Shown here piece by piece: positions 27,401-36,800 of a stretch of 64,000 bases of DNA. The stretch spans positions 7,720-71,719 of the forward strand of contig CAJUNP010000010.1 of the NCBI GenBank assembly GCA_910587935.1, in the 5' to 3' direction. This DNA is from an uncultured Lachnospiraceae bacterium. Its GTDB lineage: Bacteria > Bacillota > Clostridia > Lachnospirales > Lachnospiraceae. Every line of letters begins with the position of its first letter. Position 1 is the first letter of the stretch. A model generated the notes under the pieces. That model was not told the DNA's origin. It made no database searches and was given only the letters and a program-made list of their open reading frames with translations. Made by a program: the position numbers and the translations under genes.

Positions 27401-27466
27401 GGTTTATTATAATCCCCTGCTATTCTTGTATTGAAATAAGGGATAAAATTTTTAGATAAAAGCATA

Positions 27467-27495
27467 TTGAATAACTTTTCTGCATATGCTATAAT
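27467..27495 (+). promoter_or_regulatory. Sigma-A promoter for a small RNA opposing the 32-aa peptide gene
   Basis: TTGAAT (27467-27472), exactly 17 nt, TATAAT (27490-27495). There is no plus-strand ORF behind it, only about 45 nt and then a strong hairpin, so a short untranslated RNA of roughly 80-90 nt is expected. Confidence 0.7.
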
Positions 27496-27501
27496 GCCAT
27501 T

Positions 27502-27590
27502 AGGCAAAAAGAAATGAAAAGTCCACGTTGACGAAAGAACGAATCCCTAAACCGTATTGCAGTACAGTTTAGGGATTCTTCTTTACTTTT
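27502..27590 (+). ncRNA. Putative antitoxin small RNA (Fst/par RNA II-like)
   Basis: The predicted start is 7 nt after the TATAAT and the end is after the 12-bp hairpin at 27541-27578. Its 5' part (27506-27532) repeats the plus-strand sequence across the start codon of the opposing peptide gene (27691-27719): 15 identical nt (AAAAAGAAATGAAAA) followed by TCCA and a similar CG-rich stretch. The RNA could therefore pair both with the shared terminator region and with the translation start of the peptide mRNA. This is inferred; no expression data exist here. Confidence 0.55.
27541..27578. terminator. Shared (bidirectional) terminator of the small RNA and the peptide mRNA
   Basis: A 12-bp perfect stem (GAATCCCTAAAC / GTTTAGGGATTC). 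On the plus strand it is followed by TTCTTTACTTTT; on the minus strand by GTTCTTTCGT, a weaker U-tract. Confidence 0.7.
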
Positions 27591-27613
27591 ATACTGGCAA
27601 AGCACCCAGTAGG

Positions 27614-27712
27614 TTATTTGTTGCTCTTGTCATTGCTGTCTAACCATTTGATGATGTAGTGGCAAGCTACACCAGCCGCAACAGCGATAAAAAAAGAAAT
27701 GAAAATATCCAA
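27614..27712 (-). CDS. 32-residue membrane peptide, candidate type I toxin
   Basis: This gene is too short for routine ORF calling. It starts with TTG at 27712, 8 nt after a strong AAGGAGG, and stops at 27614. The peptide has a hydrophobic helix, MDIFISFFIAVAAGVACHYI, then a polar C-terminal tail IKWLDSNDKSNK. Size, single helix, the W-L-D junction and the charged tail recall Fst-type toxins of the par family, though the central Pro of Fst is absent. The 5' UTR can fold so that CACC pairs with the GGTG of the ribosome site, with a CCTG-GCAA-CAGG hairpin above it (27719-27747), as expected for a translation-controlled toxin. An in-frame GTG at 27721 overlaps the ribosome site and is less likely. 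Confidence 0.7.
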   Translation of the reverse strand: MDIFISFFIAVAAGVACHYIIKWLDSNDKSNK

Positions 27713-27759
27713 CGCCGACACCTCCTTCCTGTTGCCAGGTTTCGGTGAGCAACGCAGAA

Positions 27760-27768
27760 ATTATAACA
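27760..27768 (-). promoter_or_regulatory. Extended -10 promoter of the 32-aa peptide gene
   Basis: On the minus strand TGTTATAAT (TATAAT at 27765-27760). The -35 is weak (TAGAAT at 17-nt spacing). It predicts a 5' UTR of about 41 nt. Confidence 0.6.
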
Positions 27769-27881
27769 TATTGTTTGACGTTATTCTATCTTTTTATCTC
27801 TGTGGACATCCCGATAAAAACATTTTGATAAAGACATCATCTTTCGGTAAGTAAAGTTGAATATATTTTTATGTTTTATCT

Positions 27882-28028
27882 TTATCTAACTTCATACTTG
27901 TCACAATAAGTTTCAAAAAACTGCTTCATGCGCCAGCCATCCTGCACGGCCTTAAGGGAAACAAATTCTCCAATCCCCCAATAAAGATCAATCATTGTGG
28001 CATTTACCTGATAGTCTGTTTGGGAAAT
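27882..28028 (-). pseudogene. Remnant of a DUF1016 (YhcG-like) N-terminal domain with internal deletion
   Basis: The minus-strand frame reads VNATMIDLYWGIGEF, the hallmark of the DUF1016 N-terminal domain, then VQDGW directly joined to RMKQFFETY. In intact family members these two stretches are separated by about 25 residues (GW...LWRMKQFYETY), so the segment between the two Trp is missing. There is a stop (TAG) just upstream in the same frame and the C-terminal PDDEXK nuclease part is absent. It is clearly non-functional. Known family members are linked to restriction or defence loci. Confidence 0.6.
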
Positions 28029-28056
28029 GTGCTATACCGGTTTAGGAAAAATGAAA

Positions 28057-28079
28057 TACCGCTCTTTGGCAGAGCGGTA
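28057..28079 (-). terminator. Terminator of the XRE regulator gene
   Basis: A 9-bp stem (TACCGCTCT / AGAGCGGTA) with a 5-nt loop. On the minus strand it is followed by TTTCATTTTT. Confidence 0.65.
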
Positions 28080-28152
28080 GAAGTTGCAGGTTGGCAGTCC
28101 ATTTTTACTGTAATCCTTTGTGCACTGAAGCAAGCGAAGCGTTAAGAATCCG

Positions 28153-28389
28153 TTATATATTCCGGAAAAAACTATTGTAATCCGTATGAAATATAACCGT
28201 CAGCGCCTTCAGTTCGCTGACGCGGATATTATAAGTGCCGCCTTCGATCTGCGAATAAATGCTGCGCGACAGACTGCAGCCAAGAAGCTGCATTTTAGCC
28301 ACCACCTGTTCCTGTGACAGACCGGAACGCATACGCAGAGAGCGGATGGTGGAGCCTATGGAAATATCCTGCCGTACCTTTTGCGCCAT
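28153..28389 (-). CDS. XRE-family helix-turn-helix regulator (78 aa)
   Basis: The protein is a single HTH_3/Cro-C1 domain: IGSTIRSLRMRSGLSQEQVVAKMQ (helices 1-2), then SRSIYSQIEGGTYNIRVSELKALTVIF (recognition helix and helix 4). It ends FFRNI. The ribosome site is AGGAGG. Its upstream region contains a 20-bp perfect palindrome that is likely its operator. Neighbours are a giant surface-protein gene (divergent) and the decayed DUF1016 fragment downstream. The target genes are unknown. Confidence 0.88.
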   Translation of the reverse strand: MAQKVRQDISIGSTIRSLRMRSGLSQEQVVAKMQLLGCSLSRSIYSQIEGGTYNIRVSELKALTVIFHTDYNSFFRNI

Positions 28390-28449
28390 AATAATCCTCC
28401 TGTCTTTTTATACGCCGCGTATTGATTTTACTGTATTTTTGTCGTACAA

Positions 28450-28469
28450 TTGCAATGTATACATTGCAA
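28450..28469. promoter_or_regulatory. 20-bp perfect palindrome, likely XRE operator
   Basis: Two TTGCAATGTA half-sites joined head to head. It is 60 bp upstream of the XRE start codon and about 210 bp upstream of the surface-protein gene in the divergent spacer. Confidence 0.65.
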
Positions 28470-28581
28470 AGTTCCGAGCGGATTTTATATTCTATGTAAA
28501 AATTTATTCTCAAAAGTACCTGATTAAGTCAATAAAAGGGTTAATTTTGCATCAGGGATTTTGATTGGAGAAGAATTAGGG

Positions 28582-28587
28582 TATAAA
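28582..28587 (+). promoter_or_regulatory. Possible -10 of the first giant surface-protein gene
   Basis: TATAAA with TTTGAT 16 nt upstream (28560-28565). This is a weak match only; it gives a leader of about 85 nt. Confidence 0.3.
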
Positions 28588-28679
28588 AGGTGTAAGGAAA
28601 TTTTTGGCATATACGGCGGTGTATATGCGTAACAGTTTTACGTTTTGGGTACGGAAACGAAGTTGCAGGAGGGATGAAG

Positions 28680-31600
28680 ATGATGGTGAGAAGGAAACGG
28701 TTATTTGTACGGATGATGGCGGCAGCGCTGGCGGTTGTGATGTGTTTTGGCGAATGGTGTCAGGATTTTGAGATTGCGCTGGCGGAAGAGATTGGGGATG
28801 TCAGCGGGAATGTGGTGACGGAGGCAGTGGATGAGGGGGAGAGTGTTAGTGGGAGTGATATAATAGAAACTGTTTTGGCAGAAGATGGATGTCAAAATGA
28901 GGATATTGATAAACAAAATATATTGGATGATTTTTCGATGGTAACGGCCAGTGGAATCGTAATTTCACAAGATATCATTGAAAAGGCAATTGCGTATGGG
29001 AGAAGTCTGTTAGGAAGTTATGATTATACAAATTATTGTCAAAAATTTGTGAATCATTGCTTTATTCAAGGAGGATTTTCTAATGTTTCTTTTGAATCGG
29101 CTAAAAAGTGTGCCAATGCATTGACAATAAGTACGGATATTAATGCGCCCAGGGGAGCTGTAGTGTTTTTTGATTCAAAAAGCAGTCCTTATGGGCATAT
29201 AGGAATATCCTTGGGTGATGGAACAATGATTCATGCAGGACATAAGGGAGTAGAAATTACCAGATTTACAAACGCTTCCTATTTGGCTGAGTATTATTGG
29301 CTGACATATACTGGTTGGGGAGTATGGGGACAACAGAAAGGTAATAGTTTGGCAGAAGGCGGAACACCTTCCCCATCTTTTTCATACCAAACCAACGGCC
29401 CAACCGGCACCCGGGGTTTTGTAACCGAAAACAATGCCTGTTTGGAAACGAGAGTATATACCAGCATAACGTCGGACATTAAGTGCGGAATCCGTATTGG
29501 TACGGCGGCCAACAATTGGAATGTTGTTAATACACATTGGGAGAACCTATCCAGCGCGGCATATACTCAGATTAGAAATAACGGATATACGGATATTTGG
29601 TTCAATGTACAGACAGAGCTTGGGAAAACATTAAGCAAAGGTACAAAATATTATTATCAATTTGTTGTTTCGTACAATAATAAAGAGTATCCCGATGAAG
29701 TTAGAAGCTTTACAACACTTGGAAACAGTGATACGGAAAAACCTAAAATAACCAACGCCCGGATAACCGACGTCACCAAAGACGGCTATACTGTCGTTTG
29801 CAACGTAAGCGACAATGTAGGCGTTACGGAAGTACGTTTCCCTACTACAAAAGCCGGAACAAGCGACTGGAACTGGCTTACCGGTACAATAAGCGGAAAT
29901 ACGGCATCCTGCAGGATAAATGTGGATAATTTCGGAGGCGCCCAGACTACATATGTAACGCATATATATGCTTATGATGCAGCGGGAAATATGTCGGAAA
30001 GTGTTGCGGTTCAGCAGTTCATAGACAGAACCGCCCCCACAGTCACAGATATGAAAATTTCCGACCTGACAAGAGACGGCTACACGGTTACCTGTACCGT
30101 AAAAGACAATACAAGTGTTTCCAAAGTTATTCTATATGCAAAAAAAAGCACTGACAGCAGTTGGAAGCAGATTTCAGGAACTTATTCCGGAAACACGGCA
30201 ATTTTTAAAGTTAATGCAAGTGATTTCGGAAACGCGGACGGTATCTACCTGACAAAAGTGTACGCAGAAGATGCAATGGGTAACAGTATTACGACGGGAG
30301 AAACGTCTACGCGGATTGACAGAACGCCTCCTTCGATTACGAATGTGCAGATTACCAATATTACAAAAGATGGCTATACAGTTACCTGTACGATTTCTGA
30401 TAATGTAGGAGTTACAAAAGTAGATTTTCCTACAAGGCTGGAGGGAGATTCTGAGGATAAATGCGTATGGCTTGCGGGAACAATTAACGGGAATCAGGCA
30501 AGCCGACGGGTAGCTGCGGAAAGCTTTAATAATGCTCATGGAGTATATGTAACACAGATTTATGCATACGATGAGGCTGGTAACGGAAAGATATACAACG
30601 CAGATATCAGGCAATTGATCGACCGTAAACCCCCCGTCATTTCCGACATCCGGTTTTCAGAAGCGGACGATACCGGCTTTACCATATCCTGCAGCATCAC
30701 AGATGATTCCGAAATGACTGCCGTATACTTCCCTTCCTGGACGGAAAATAACGGACAGGACGATTTGCCGGAGGACTGGCAAAGCCTTCCCCGGTACAAA
30801 GGAACAAAAGAAGGGGACCGTTACGTCTGCCGGGTCGAGAATCAAGACCACGATTTTGAAACGGGACTATATTGTTTTAACATTTATGCCACGGACACAT
30901 TTGGGAATGAAGCTGAGGCGTCAGCGGAATTTGATTACCATCCGGCCTGTACGTCCAAAGCGGAAACACAGGATCAGGGACACGTATATCAGCTCTACGA
31001 ATACGTTTTAACATGGGAAGAAGCCAGAAAAAAATGTGAAGAAATGGGCGGACACCTGGTTACAATCGGTTCTGCCGAAGAACAGGCGGCGGTGGAACGG
31101 CTACTTTCCGAAGCCGGACGGCAGGGATACTTTATGGGAGGCTGCGGGACCGGAAAACAGCCTGCCTGGATAACCGGAGAAGCCTTCGGCTATACACACT
31201 GGGGACCGGGATGGGGAGACAACGCCTTTCAGGAGCAGTATGTTTTTGAACTTGCTAAAAACGGTTACTGGCAGCTTTGCGGACAAAATGATAAGGGAAG
31301 AGGATTTATCTGTGAGTTTGAAACAATTCAAATTGAAAAGGTGGAGTTTGCCGAACAGAAAATCCTGATGCAGAAAGGAGAAACCAGAGAACTGCAGCTG
31401 CAGATTACCCCCGATACAATTAAACCCTTTGATGTTATTTGGACTTCCTCGGACGAGAGCGTTGCAGGCGTTGAGGATGGTATCGTAACGGCATACGCCG
31501 GCGGAAACGCGGTGATTACCGCCAAATTTCAGGGTAAGCGGGCGGAGTGTCAGATTGAAGTGTTGGTATGGGCAGAGTCTATCTCGCTGAATAAAACGTC

Positions 31601-33812
31601 TCTGGAAATGCTGAACGGAGATAAGGAGCGTCTGCAGGTTATTTACGATCCGGCGGACGCCAATATAAATACGGAAGTAATTTGGAGCACGGATAATCCC
31701 GCGGTTGCGACGGTGACACAGGGAGGAACCGTCGCGGCTTTATCGCCGGGAACCGCGCAGATCAAAGCGGTTATGCAGTCAGACAATACCATAACGGCGG
31801 TATGCAGCCTGCACGTATCCGGCTGCACGGTGACCTTTGACAGCCGGGGAGGCTCTCCCATAGATAACCTGGAATGTGCAAAAGGCGACCGGCTTATCGG
31901 ACTGCCTGTGCCCGAAAGGGACGGCTATGTATTTGACGGCTGGTATAAGGACGAGGAATGTCATACGCTCTGGAACAGCGACCAGGATACCGTGACAGGT
32001 GAAATGACCTTGTATGCAGGATGGACGGAAGCGCATGAAGGATTCTGGGTAAAAGACATTCCCGATCAGATTTATACCGGTTTTGCCATAAAACCGGCGG
32101 TCCGGGTTTATTCCGGCAACCGCCTGCTGACTATGGGACGCGATTATACAGTGTCCTATAAGAACAATAAAAAGGTGAACGATACGCAGAACACAAATAA
32201 AGCGCCTGCGGTAATTATTAAAGGAAAAGGAAATTACAAAGGAAAAGAAACGGTAAATTTCAACATCGTAAAGAAAAATATAAATGACGAAGATATTTTC
32301 ATCGATGCTTTGACAGCATCATATAACGGCCGGACCCAGCAGCCCCTTCCCACTGTAAAAAGAGAAGGAAAAAAGCTGGCCAACAAAAAAGATTATCAGG
32401 TCATTTTCTCGGATTTATCTGACGGAGCCTATCAGGAACCGGGTACATATGAAGTGAAAATACGCGGAATCAATAACTATACCGGAATCAGGAGTATCAC
32501 CCTGACGATTACGAAACAGATCCTGCTGTCAAAAGTAAGCGTTTCAAAAATACCGGATCAGAATTATGACGGAACGGAAAAGCAACCGGTTCCCATCCTG
32601 AAATACAAGGGTACTTTCCTGGCTGAGGAGGATTACGAGCTTGACTGGATAAATAATGTCAGCGCCGGTACGGCAGCCGTTGTAATCACCGGAAAGGGCA
32701 ATTATTCCGGCACAAAGAAGGTCAGCTTCAAAATCAAGGGCGTTTCCATGAAAAACGTAAAGGTACAGGGACTCGAAGATCAGGTTTATTCCGGTAAGAC
32801 GGTTTATCCGTCCTGCAGACTGACGGCTGACGGAGGCAATACGTTTCTGCGAGAGGACGAAGACTACATAGTAACCTGCTCACGGAAAAAGGACGCGGGA
32901 ACCGTCGTTATGACCTTTACCGGAATCAACGGCTACACAGGCAGTATAAAAAAGACCTTTAAAATACGTCCCTATAACATTTCCGATAATGAGGAAGGCC
33001 TGTTTGCAATCAGCCGGAGCGTCCTGCAGGTTCCCTACGCCAAAGGCGGAGCCAGACCTAAACCGGAGGTCTGGTTTGACGGAGTTCGGCTTCAGGAAGG
33101 AAAAGATTATTCCTTAAGTTATGTAAACAATCAGAAAACGACCGGTGCTTTATCGGATAAAGCGCCGACGGTCATCGTCACGGGAAAAGGAAACTTCAAG
33201 GGAACCGTTTCCAGAACCTTTGGTATTGTATCCAAAGACCTTGGGGAGGTAAAAGTGACGGTCCGGGATGTCGTATACAATCCGAAAAAGAATAATTTTA
33301 AATCGACGCCCGTTCTTACGGACACGGACGGCAAAAAGCTGACTGCCGGAAAAGATTATAAAAAGACCTTTACTTACTACCACGCCGACGGAACTCCGGC
33401 TTCCCCGGAAGACAGCTTCCATGCGGGGATGGTAATGCAGGTCAGAATCGAAGCCGCGGCAAACTCCGGCTATACGGGAGCGGTAACGGCGGAATACAAA
33501 ATTGCCCGCAAATCTATTTCCTCGGCAAAAATTACGTTTAAGCAGAAAAGCTTTGAATATACCGGCAGCGCGGTGGAACCGCAGCCTGACGACATCATCG
33601 TAAAGGTTAACGGACAGGTATTAACCGGCGGAGAAGAAAGCGATGTGAACGCGGATTATATTATTACGGGCTACGAGAAGAACACGGACAAAGGCAAGGC
33701 CAGAATTACGATTCAGGGCGTGAATAACTACGCCGGGACGAAATCGGGACGATTTACGATCGGAGCGAAGGGAATCCGGTGGTTTTGGCGGCTGTTTTAC
33801 GGCGAAGGATGA
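28680..33812 (+). CDS. Giant secreted surface protein: NlpC/P60-like domain, GBS Bsp-like repeats, C-type lectin, Ig-like stalk
   Basis: About 1,710 aa. The ATG at 28680 is 6 nt after AGGAGGG (the ATG at 28674 touches it). Signal peptide about 1-38. A CHAP or NlpC/P60-like cell-wall hydrolase domain at about 100-215 has a plausible catalytic Cys120 (NYCQKF) and His173 (GHIGIS). An Fn3-like region at about 235-345 is followed by four roughly 95-aa GBS Bsp-like repeats at 353-754 (KDGYTVTCTISDNVGVTK units) and a C-type-lectin-like domain at about 765-881 with WEEARKKCEEMGGHLVTI. Two Big_2 domains lie at about 884-1045, an InlB B-type repeat at 1048-1118, and about six Ig-like repeats (GRDYTVSYKNNKK... 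KGKGNYKG) to the end. It ends GIRWFWRLFYGEG with no LPXTG. Likely a cell-wall-associated adhesin or host-glycan binder. Confidence 0.85.
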   Translation: MMVRRKRLFVRMMAAALAVVMCFGEWCQDFEIALAEEIGDVSGNVVTEAVDEGESVSGSDIIETVLAEDGCQNEDIDKQNILDDFSMVTASGIVISQDIIEKAIAYGRSLLGSYDYTNYCQKFVNHCFIQGGFSNVSFESAKKCANALTISTDINAPRGAVVFFDSKSSPYGHIGISLGDGTMIHAGHKGVEITRFTNASYLAEYYWLTYTGWGVWGQQKGNSLAEGGTPSPSFSYQTNGPTGTRGFVTENNACLETRVYTSITSDIKCGIRIGTAANNWNVVNTHWENLSSAAYTQIRNNGYTDIWFNVQTELGKTLSKGTKYYYQFVVSYNNKEYPDEVRSFTTLGNSDTEKPKITNARITDVTKDGYTVVCNVSDNVGVTEVRFPTTKAGTSDWNWLTGTISGNTASCRINVDNFGGAQTTYVTHIYAYDAAGNMSESVAVQQFIDRTAPTVTDMKISDLTRDGYTVTCTVKDNTSVSKVILYAKKSTDSSWKQISGTYSGNTAIFKVNASDFGNADGIYLTKVYAEDAMGNSITTGETSTRIDRTPPSITNVQITNITKDGYTVTCTISDNVGVTKVDFPTRLEGDSEDKCVWLAGTINGNQASRRVAAESFNNAHGVYVTQIYAYDEAGNGKIYNADIRQLIDRKPPVISDIRFSEADDTGFTISCSITDDSEMTAVYFPSWTENNGQDDLPEDWQSLPRYKGTKEGDRYVCRVENQDHDFETGLYCFNIYATDTFGNEAEASAEFDYHPACTSKAETQDQGHVYQLYEYVLTWEEARKKCEEMGGHLVTIGSAEEQAAVERLLSEAGRQGYFMGGCGTGKQPAWITGEAFGYTHWGPGWGDNAFQEQYVFELAKNGYWQLCGQNDKGRGFICEFETIQIEKVEFAEQKILMQKGETRELQLQITPDTIKPFDVIWTSSDESVAGVEDGIVTAYAGGNAVITAKFQGKRAECQIEVLVWAESISLNKTSLEMLNGDKERLQVIYDPADANINTEVIWSTDNPAVATVTQGGTVAALSPGTAQIKAVMQSDNTITAVCSLHVSGCTVTFDSRGGSPIDNLECAKGDRLIGLPVPERDGYVFDGWYKDEECHTLWNSDQDTVTGEMTLYAGWTEAHEGFWVKDIPDQIYTGFAIKPAVRVYSGNRLLTMGRDYTVSYKNNKKVNDTQNTNKAPAVIIKGKGNYKGKETVNFNIVKKNINDEDIFIDALTASYNGRTQQPLPTVKREGKKLANKKDYQVIFSDLSDGAYQEPGTYEVKIRGINNYTGIRSITLTITKQILLSKVSVSKIPDQNYDGTEKQPVPILKYKGTFLAEEDYELDWINNVSAGTAAVVITGKGNYSGTKKVSFKIKGVSMKNVKVQGLEDQVYSGKTVYPSCRLTADGGNTFLREDEDYIVTCSRKKDAGTVVMTFTGINGYTGSIKKTFKIRPYNISDNEEGLFAISRSVLQVPYAKGGARPKPEVWFDGVRLQEGKDYSLSYVNNQKTTGALSDKAPTVIVTGKGNFKGTVSRTFGIVSKDLGEVKVTVRDVVYNPKKNNFKSTPVLTDTDGKKLTAGKDYKKTFTYYHADGTPASPEDSFHAGMVMQVRIEAAANSGYTGAVTAEYKIARKSISSAKITFKQKSFEYTGSAVEPQPDDIIVKVNGQVLTGGEESDVNADYIITGYEKNTDKGKARITIQGVNNYAGTKSGRFTIGAKGIRWFWRLFYGEG

Positions 33813-33849
33813 AATGCGGGAAGTAAGGCTTTAACAGGAGGGAGATACC

Positions 33850-36800
33850 GTGAGAAAAATGAAAAAGGTATACAGGATGATAAGTCTGGCGCTGGTGTGG
33901 GCGTTGGTTGTTGGTAATGAAGGAAATGTGGCTTTTGCGAGCACAGTGGAGGATATGGTTTCCGGAAATCAGTCTTCGGTATCCGAGGCGGATACCGGGA
34001 CGGATGTGCCGGAGGATACGGAGCAATCGGAAGCGGAAGATGAAAGTGTAAATATAGGTGAAATGCCTGATAGGAATATTCAGGCGGGGAATGTTGTTGG
34101 CGGAGACTGCGGTGCCCAAGGGGATAATTTGAAATGGTCGTTGGATTTGGGTACGGGAGTGCTGACTATTTCGGGAAGGGGTGAGATGGAGGATTATGAA
34201 GGAGACGAAGAGTGGATTGGGGAGAATTCCACTGCTCCCTGGTTTGAATATAATGATGTTATGAATACACTAATATTACCAGAAGGTTTGACGAGTATAG
34301 GGAGGTATGCCTTTTCAAGTTGCAGCGGATTCAACGGAGAGCTAAGGCTACCGGAAGGATTAACGAGCATAGGGGAGTATGCCTTTTTTGGGTGTGGCGG
34401 ATTCAGTGGAGAACTAAGGTTGCCAGAAGGATTGACGAGCATAGGGGAGTATGCCTTTACATTTTGTAACGGGTTTAGAGGAGAGTTAAGGTTACCGGAA
34501 AGTTTGACGAGCATAGGGGGGTATGCTTTTTGTACTTGTGACGGGTTTAGTGGAGAATTAAGGTTGCCAGAAGGATTGACGAGCATAGGAGAGTATGCCT
34601 TTACATTTTGTGACGGGTTAAGCGGTGAGTTAAAGCTACCAGAAGGTTTGACAAGTATAGAGGAGGCTGCCTTTTCAGATTGTAGCGGGTTCAGTGGAGA
34701 GTTAAGGTTGCCAGAAGGATTGACGAGAATAGGGAGATTTGCCTTTTCAGATTGTAGCGGATTCAGCGGAAAGTTAAGGCTACCAGAAGGATTGATGAGC
34801 ATAGGGGAGCATGCCTTTTTTGGTTGTAGCGGATTTAGCGGAGAGTTAAGGTTGCCAGAAAGTTTGGCGAGTATAGGGGGTGGTGCCTTTTATGGTTGTA
34901 ATGGATTCAGAGGAGAGTTAAGGTTGCCAGAAAGTTTGACAAGTGTAGGGAATTTTGTCTTTTGTGATTGCAGTGGGTTCAGCGGCGAATTAAAGTTGCC
35001 GGAAGGTTTGACAAGTATAGGTGAGTATGCCTTTGCACGGTGTGGAGGCCTTATAGGAGACATTATTATCCCTGTAAAAGTAACCCAAATAGGAGCAGGT
35101 GCTTTTTCAGATTGTTCAGGATTGGAAGGGTATAAGGTCTATTTTGGATCAAACATATCATCTATAGGAAACAGAGCATTTCATTATTATCATAACTCTG
35201 AAAAAGCAGGTATTCCCATCAATATAACCATCGTCTGCCCCGCCAAATCCTACGCCGAAAAGTGGGCAACCGAAAACGGCTTCAACGTTCAAACCATAAA
35301 CGAAACCATCGATTCCTCCACCTACCGCCTGGGCGGAGACAAAGCAGGAATCGTAGTTTTTGACAGGGGAACCAGAAAAGTGATTAAAAACGCTGTAATA
35401 ACCGACGGCGCAGAACAGTACACCGATGCGGAAGTCATCGCCGTTCCGGTTGCAGGGGACCAGCCGGAAAGAAAAAAACTGACGATTTCCGCAGAAGGCT
35501 ACTATAGCGTATCCAAATCCGTGAAACTGCAAAAGGGCAGAATCACCCATGTGGACCTGCTGGCCCAAAACGATACAAACACATTTGGAATCCTGTCCGC
35601 CGGGGCGGTTTGCGCTGGCAGGGATTATGACCTTCTGTCCGAAAAACTCAGCCTGGCCTACATTCCGGATGCGTACAGCGATGAAGACGCCTCTGTGGGA
35701 AACGTGCTGGAGGAAACCGCCGTCATCCTGGTGGAGGCAGCGGGAGATATCGTTAATTATGAACTGCTGCAGGACGGAAAAGTAATCGATTCCGACAGCA
35801 AAGGGCAGCTGGAATTCAAGGTAGTCACACACGTCGACGATACGGAATATTTTGTGCCGGTTACGACAAAACTGGTAAATGGGAAACCGGTCACCCTTCG
35901 GATTACGGACAGACAGGGAAACCAGGATACAAAAGAACTGGGCATCAAAATTTCCAGAAATTTTTACACAAACGCCGAAAAACAGGTACAGGAAGGAAAT
36001 CTGACAATCGGCAAAAAAATAAAAATGAAAATTCCGGAAGACATCCCCCTTGTCGGCGGCGGAACCATTGACTTGGGCTTTGACGACGACTTTATCGCGC
36101 CGGTGGAAATCGAGGTGGAGGAATCCGGGAAAGTGCGCGTTTCGTTTAATAAGGAACCGGACATACCCCTAAATGAATATGAAGAAATATATAAGGGACT
36201 GAGCAAACGGGCGGAAAGAAATTCCAATAAAATAAAAAACAACCTGGGCGGAGCGGTGAAGCGGTTCAAAGCCGGATATTTCAGCGCGGAGGGCAAAGTC
36301 TGCGGCTACGGCGAAGGCAATATCAGCGAACTGGAAACCGGCAGCTTTACCGTAAAACTCGGACTGCTTGCGGAGATTGAAGGGAAAGGCGGCTACAAAC
36401 AGTATTTTTTTGTGGGTTTTGTTCCCATCAATATCTTTGTGGAAGGAAGCGTTTCCTGCAAACCGGAGTTGGAAGGAAGCCTGACGTTTAAAAACTGGAA
36501 AATAAACGGCTTTGATCTGACCGGCGGCGGCATGAATATAAAAGTCGGCCTGACCGGCGGAGGCGGCGTGGGAGCCGGCCTGGAGGTGAACGCCTCCCTG
36601 TCGGGAAGCGCCAATTACCAGATCAAACCGGCAAGAAATTACCAGAAGCTGTGGCTGGAGGCCTCCGGCAAGGTATCGGTATCGGTCGGCTGGTTTGAGA
36701 AAGTTTTATGGAAATCAAAAAAATATACCCGTGTGCTTTATGAGAGCGGTTTTAATAAGAAAACGGCGTCTTTGGGCGCAAACCAGGAAAAAGCAGAGTC

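Larger units (their letters stand above)
27506..27719 (+). repeat. Direct-repeat pair linking the small RNA 5' end and the peptide start site
   Basis: Copy 1 is 27506-27532 and copy 2 is 27691-27719. The first 15 nt are identical and about 24 of 28 aligned positions match with two short gaps. Copy 2 spans codons 2-7, the TTG start and part of the spacer to the ribosome site of the minus-strand peptide gene. Confidence 0.75.

Noticed and set aside
27401..27466. AT-rich imperfect dyad (TCCC...GGGA) as terminator of the LytTR operon
   Set aside because: The stem is only about 4-5 bp with mismatches; too weak to call.
28081..28152. Minus-strand frame upstream of the DUF1016 relic as part of a gene
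   Set aside because: It is interrupted by a stop and overlaps the XRE terminator; no recognisable domain.
34276..35139. 72-bp tandem repeats as a CRISPR or mobile element
   Set aside because: They are contiguous, in frame and encode LRR_5 units within one gene.
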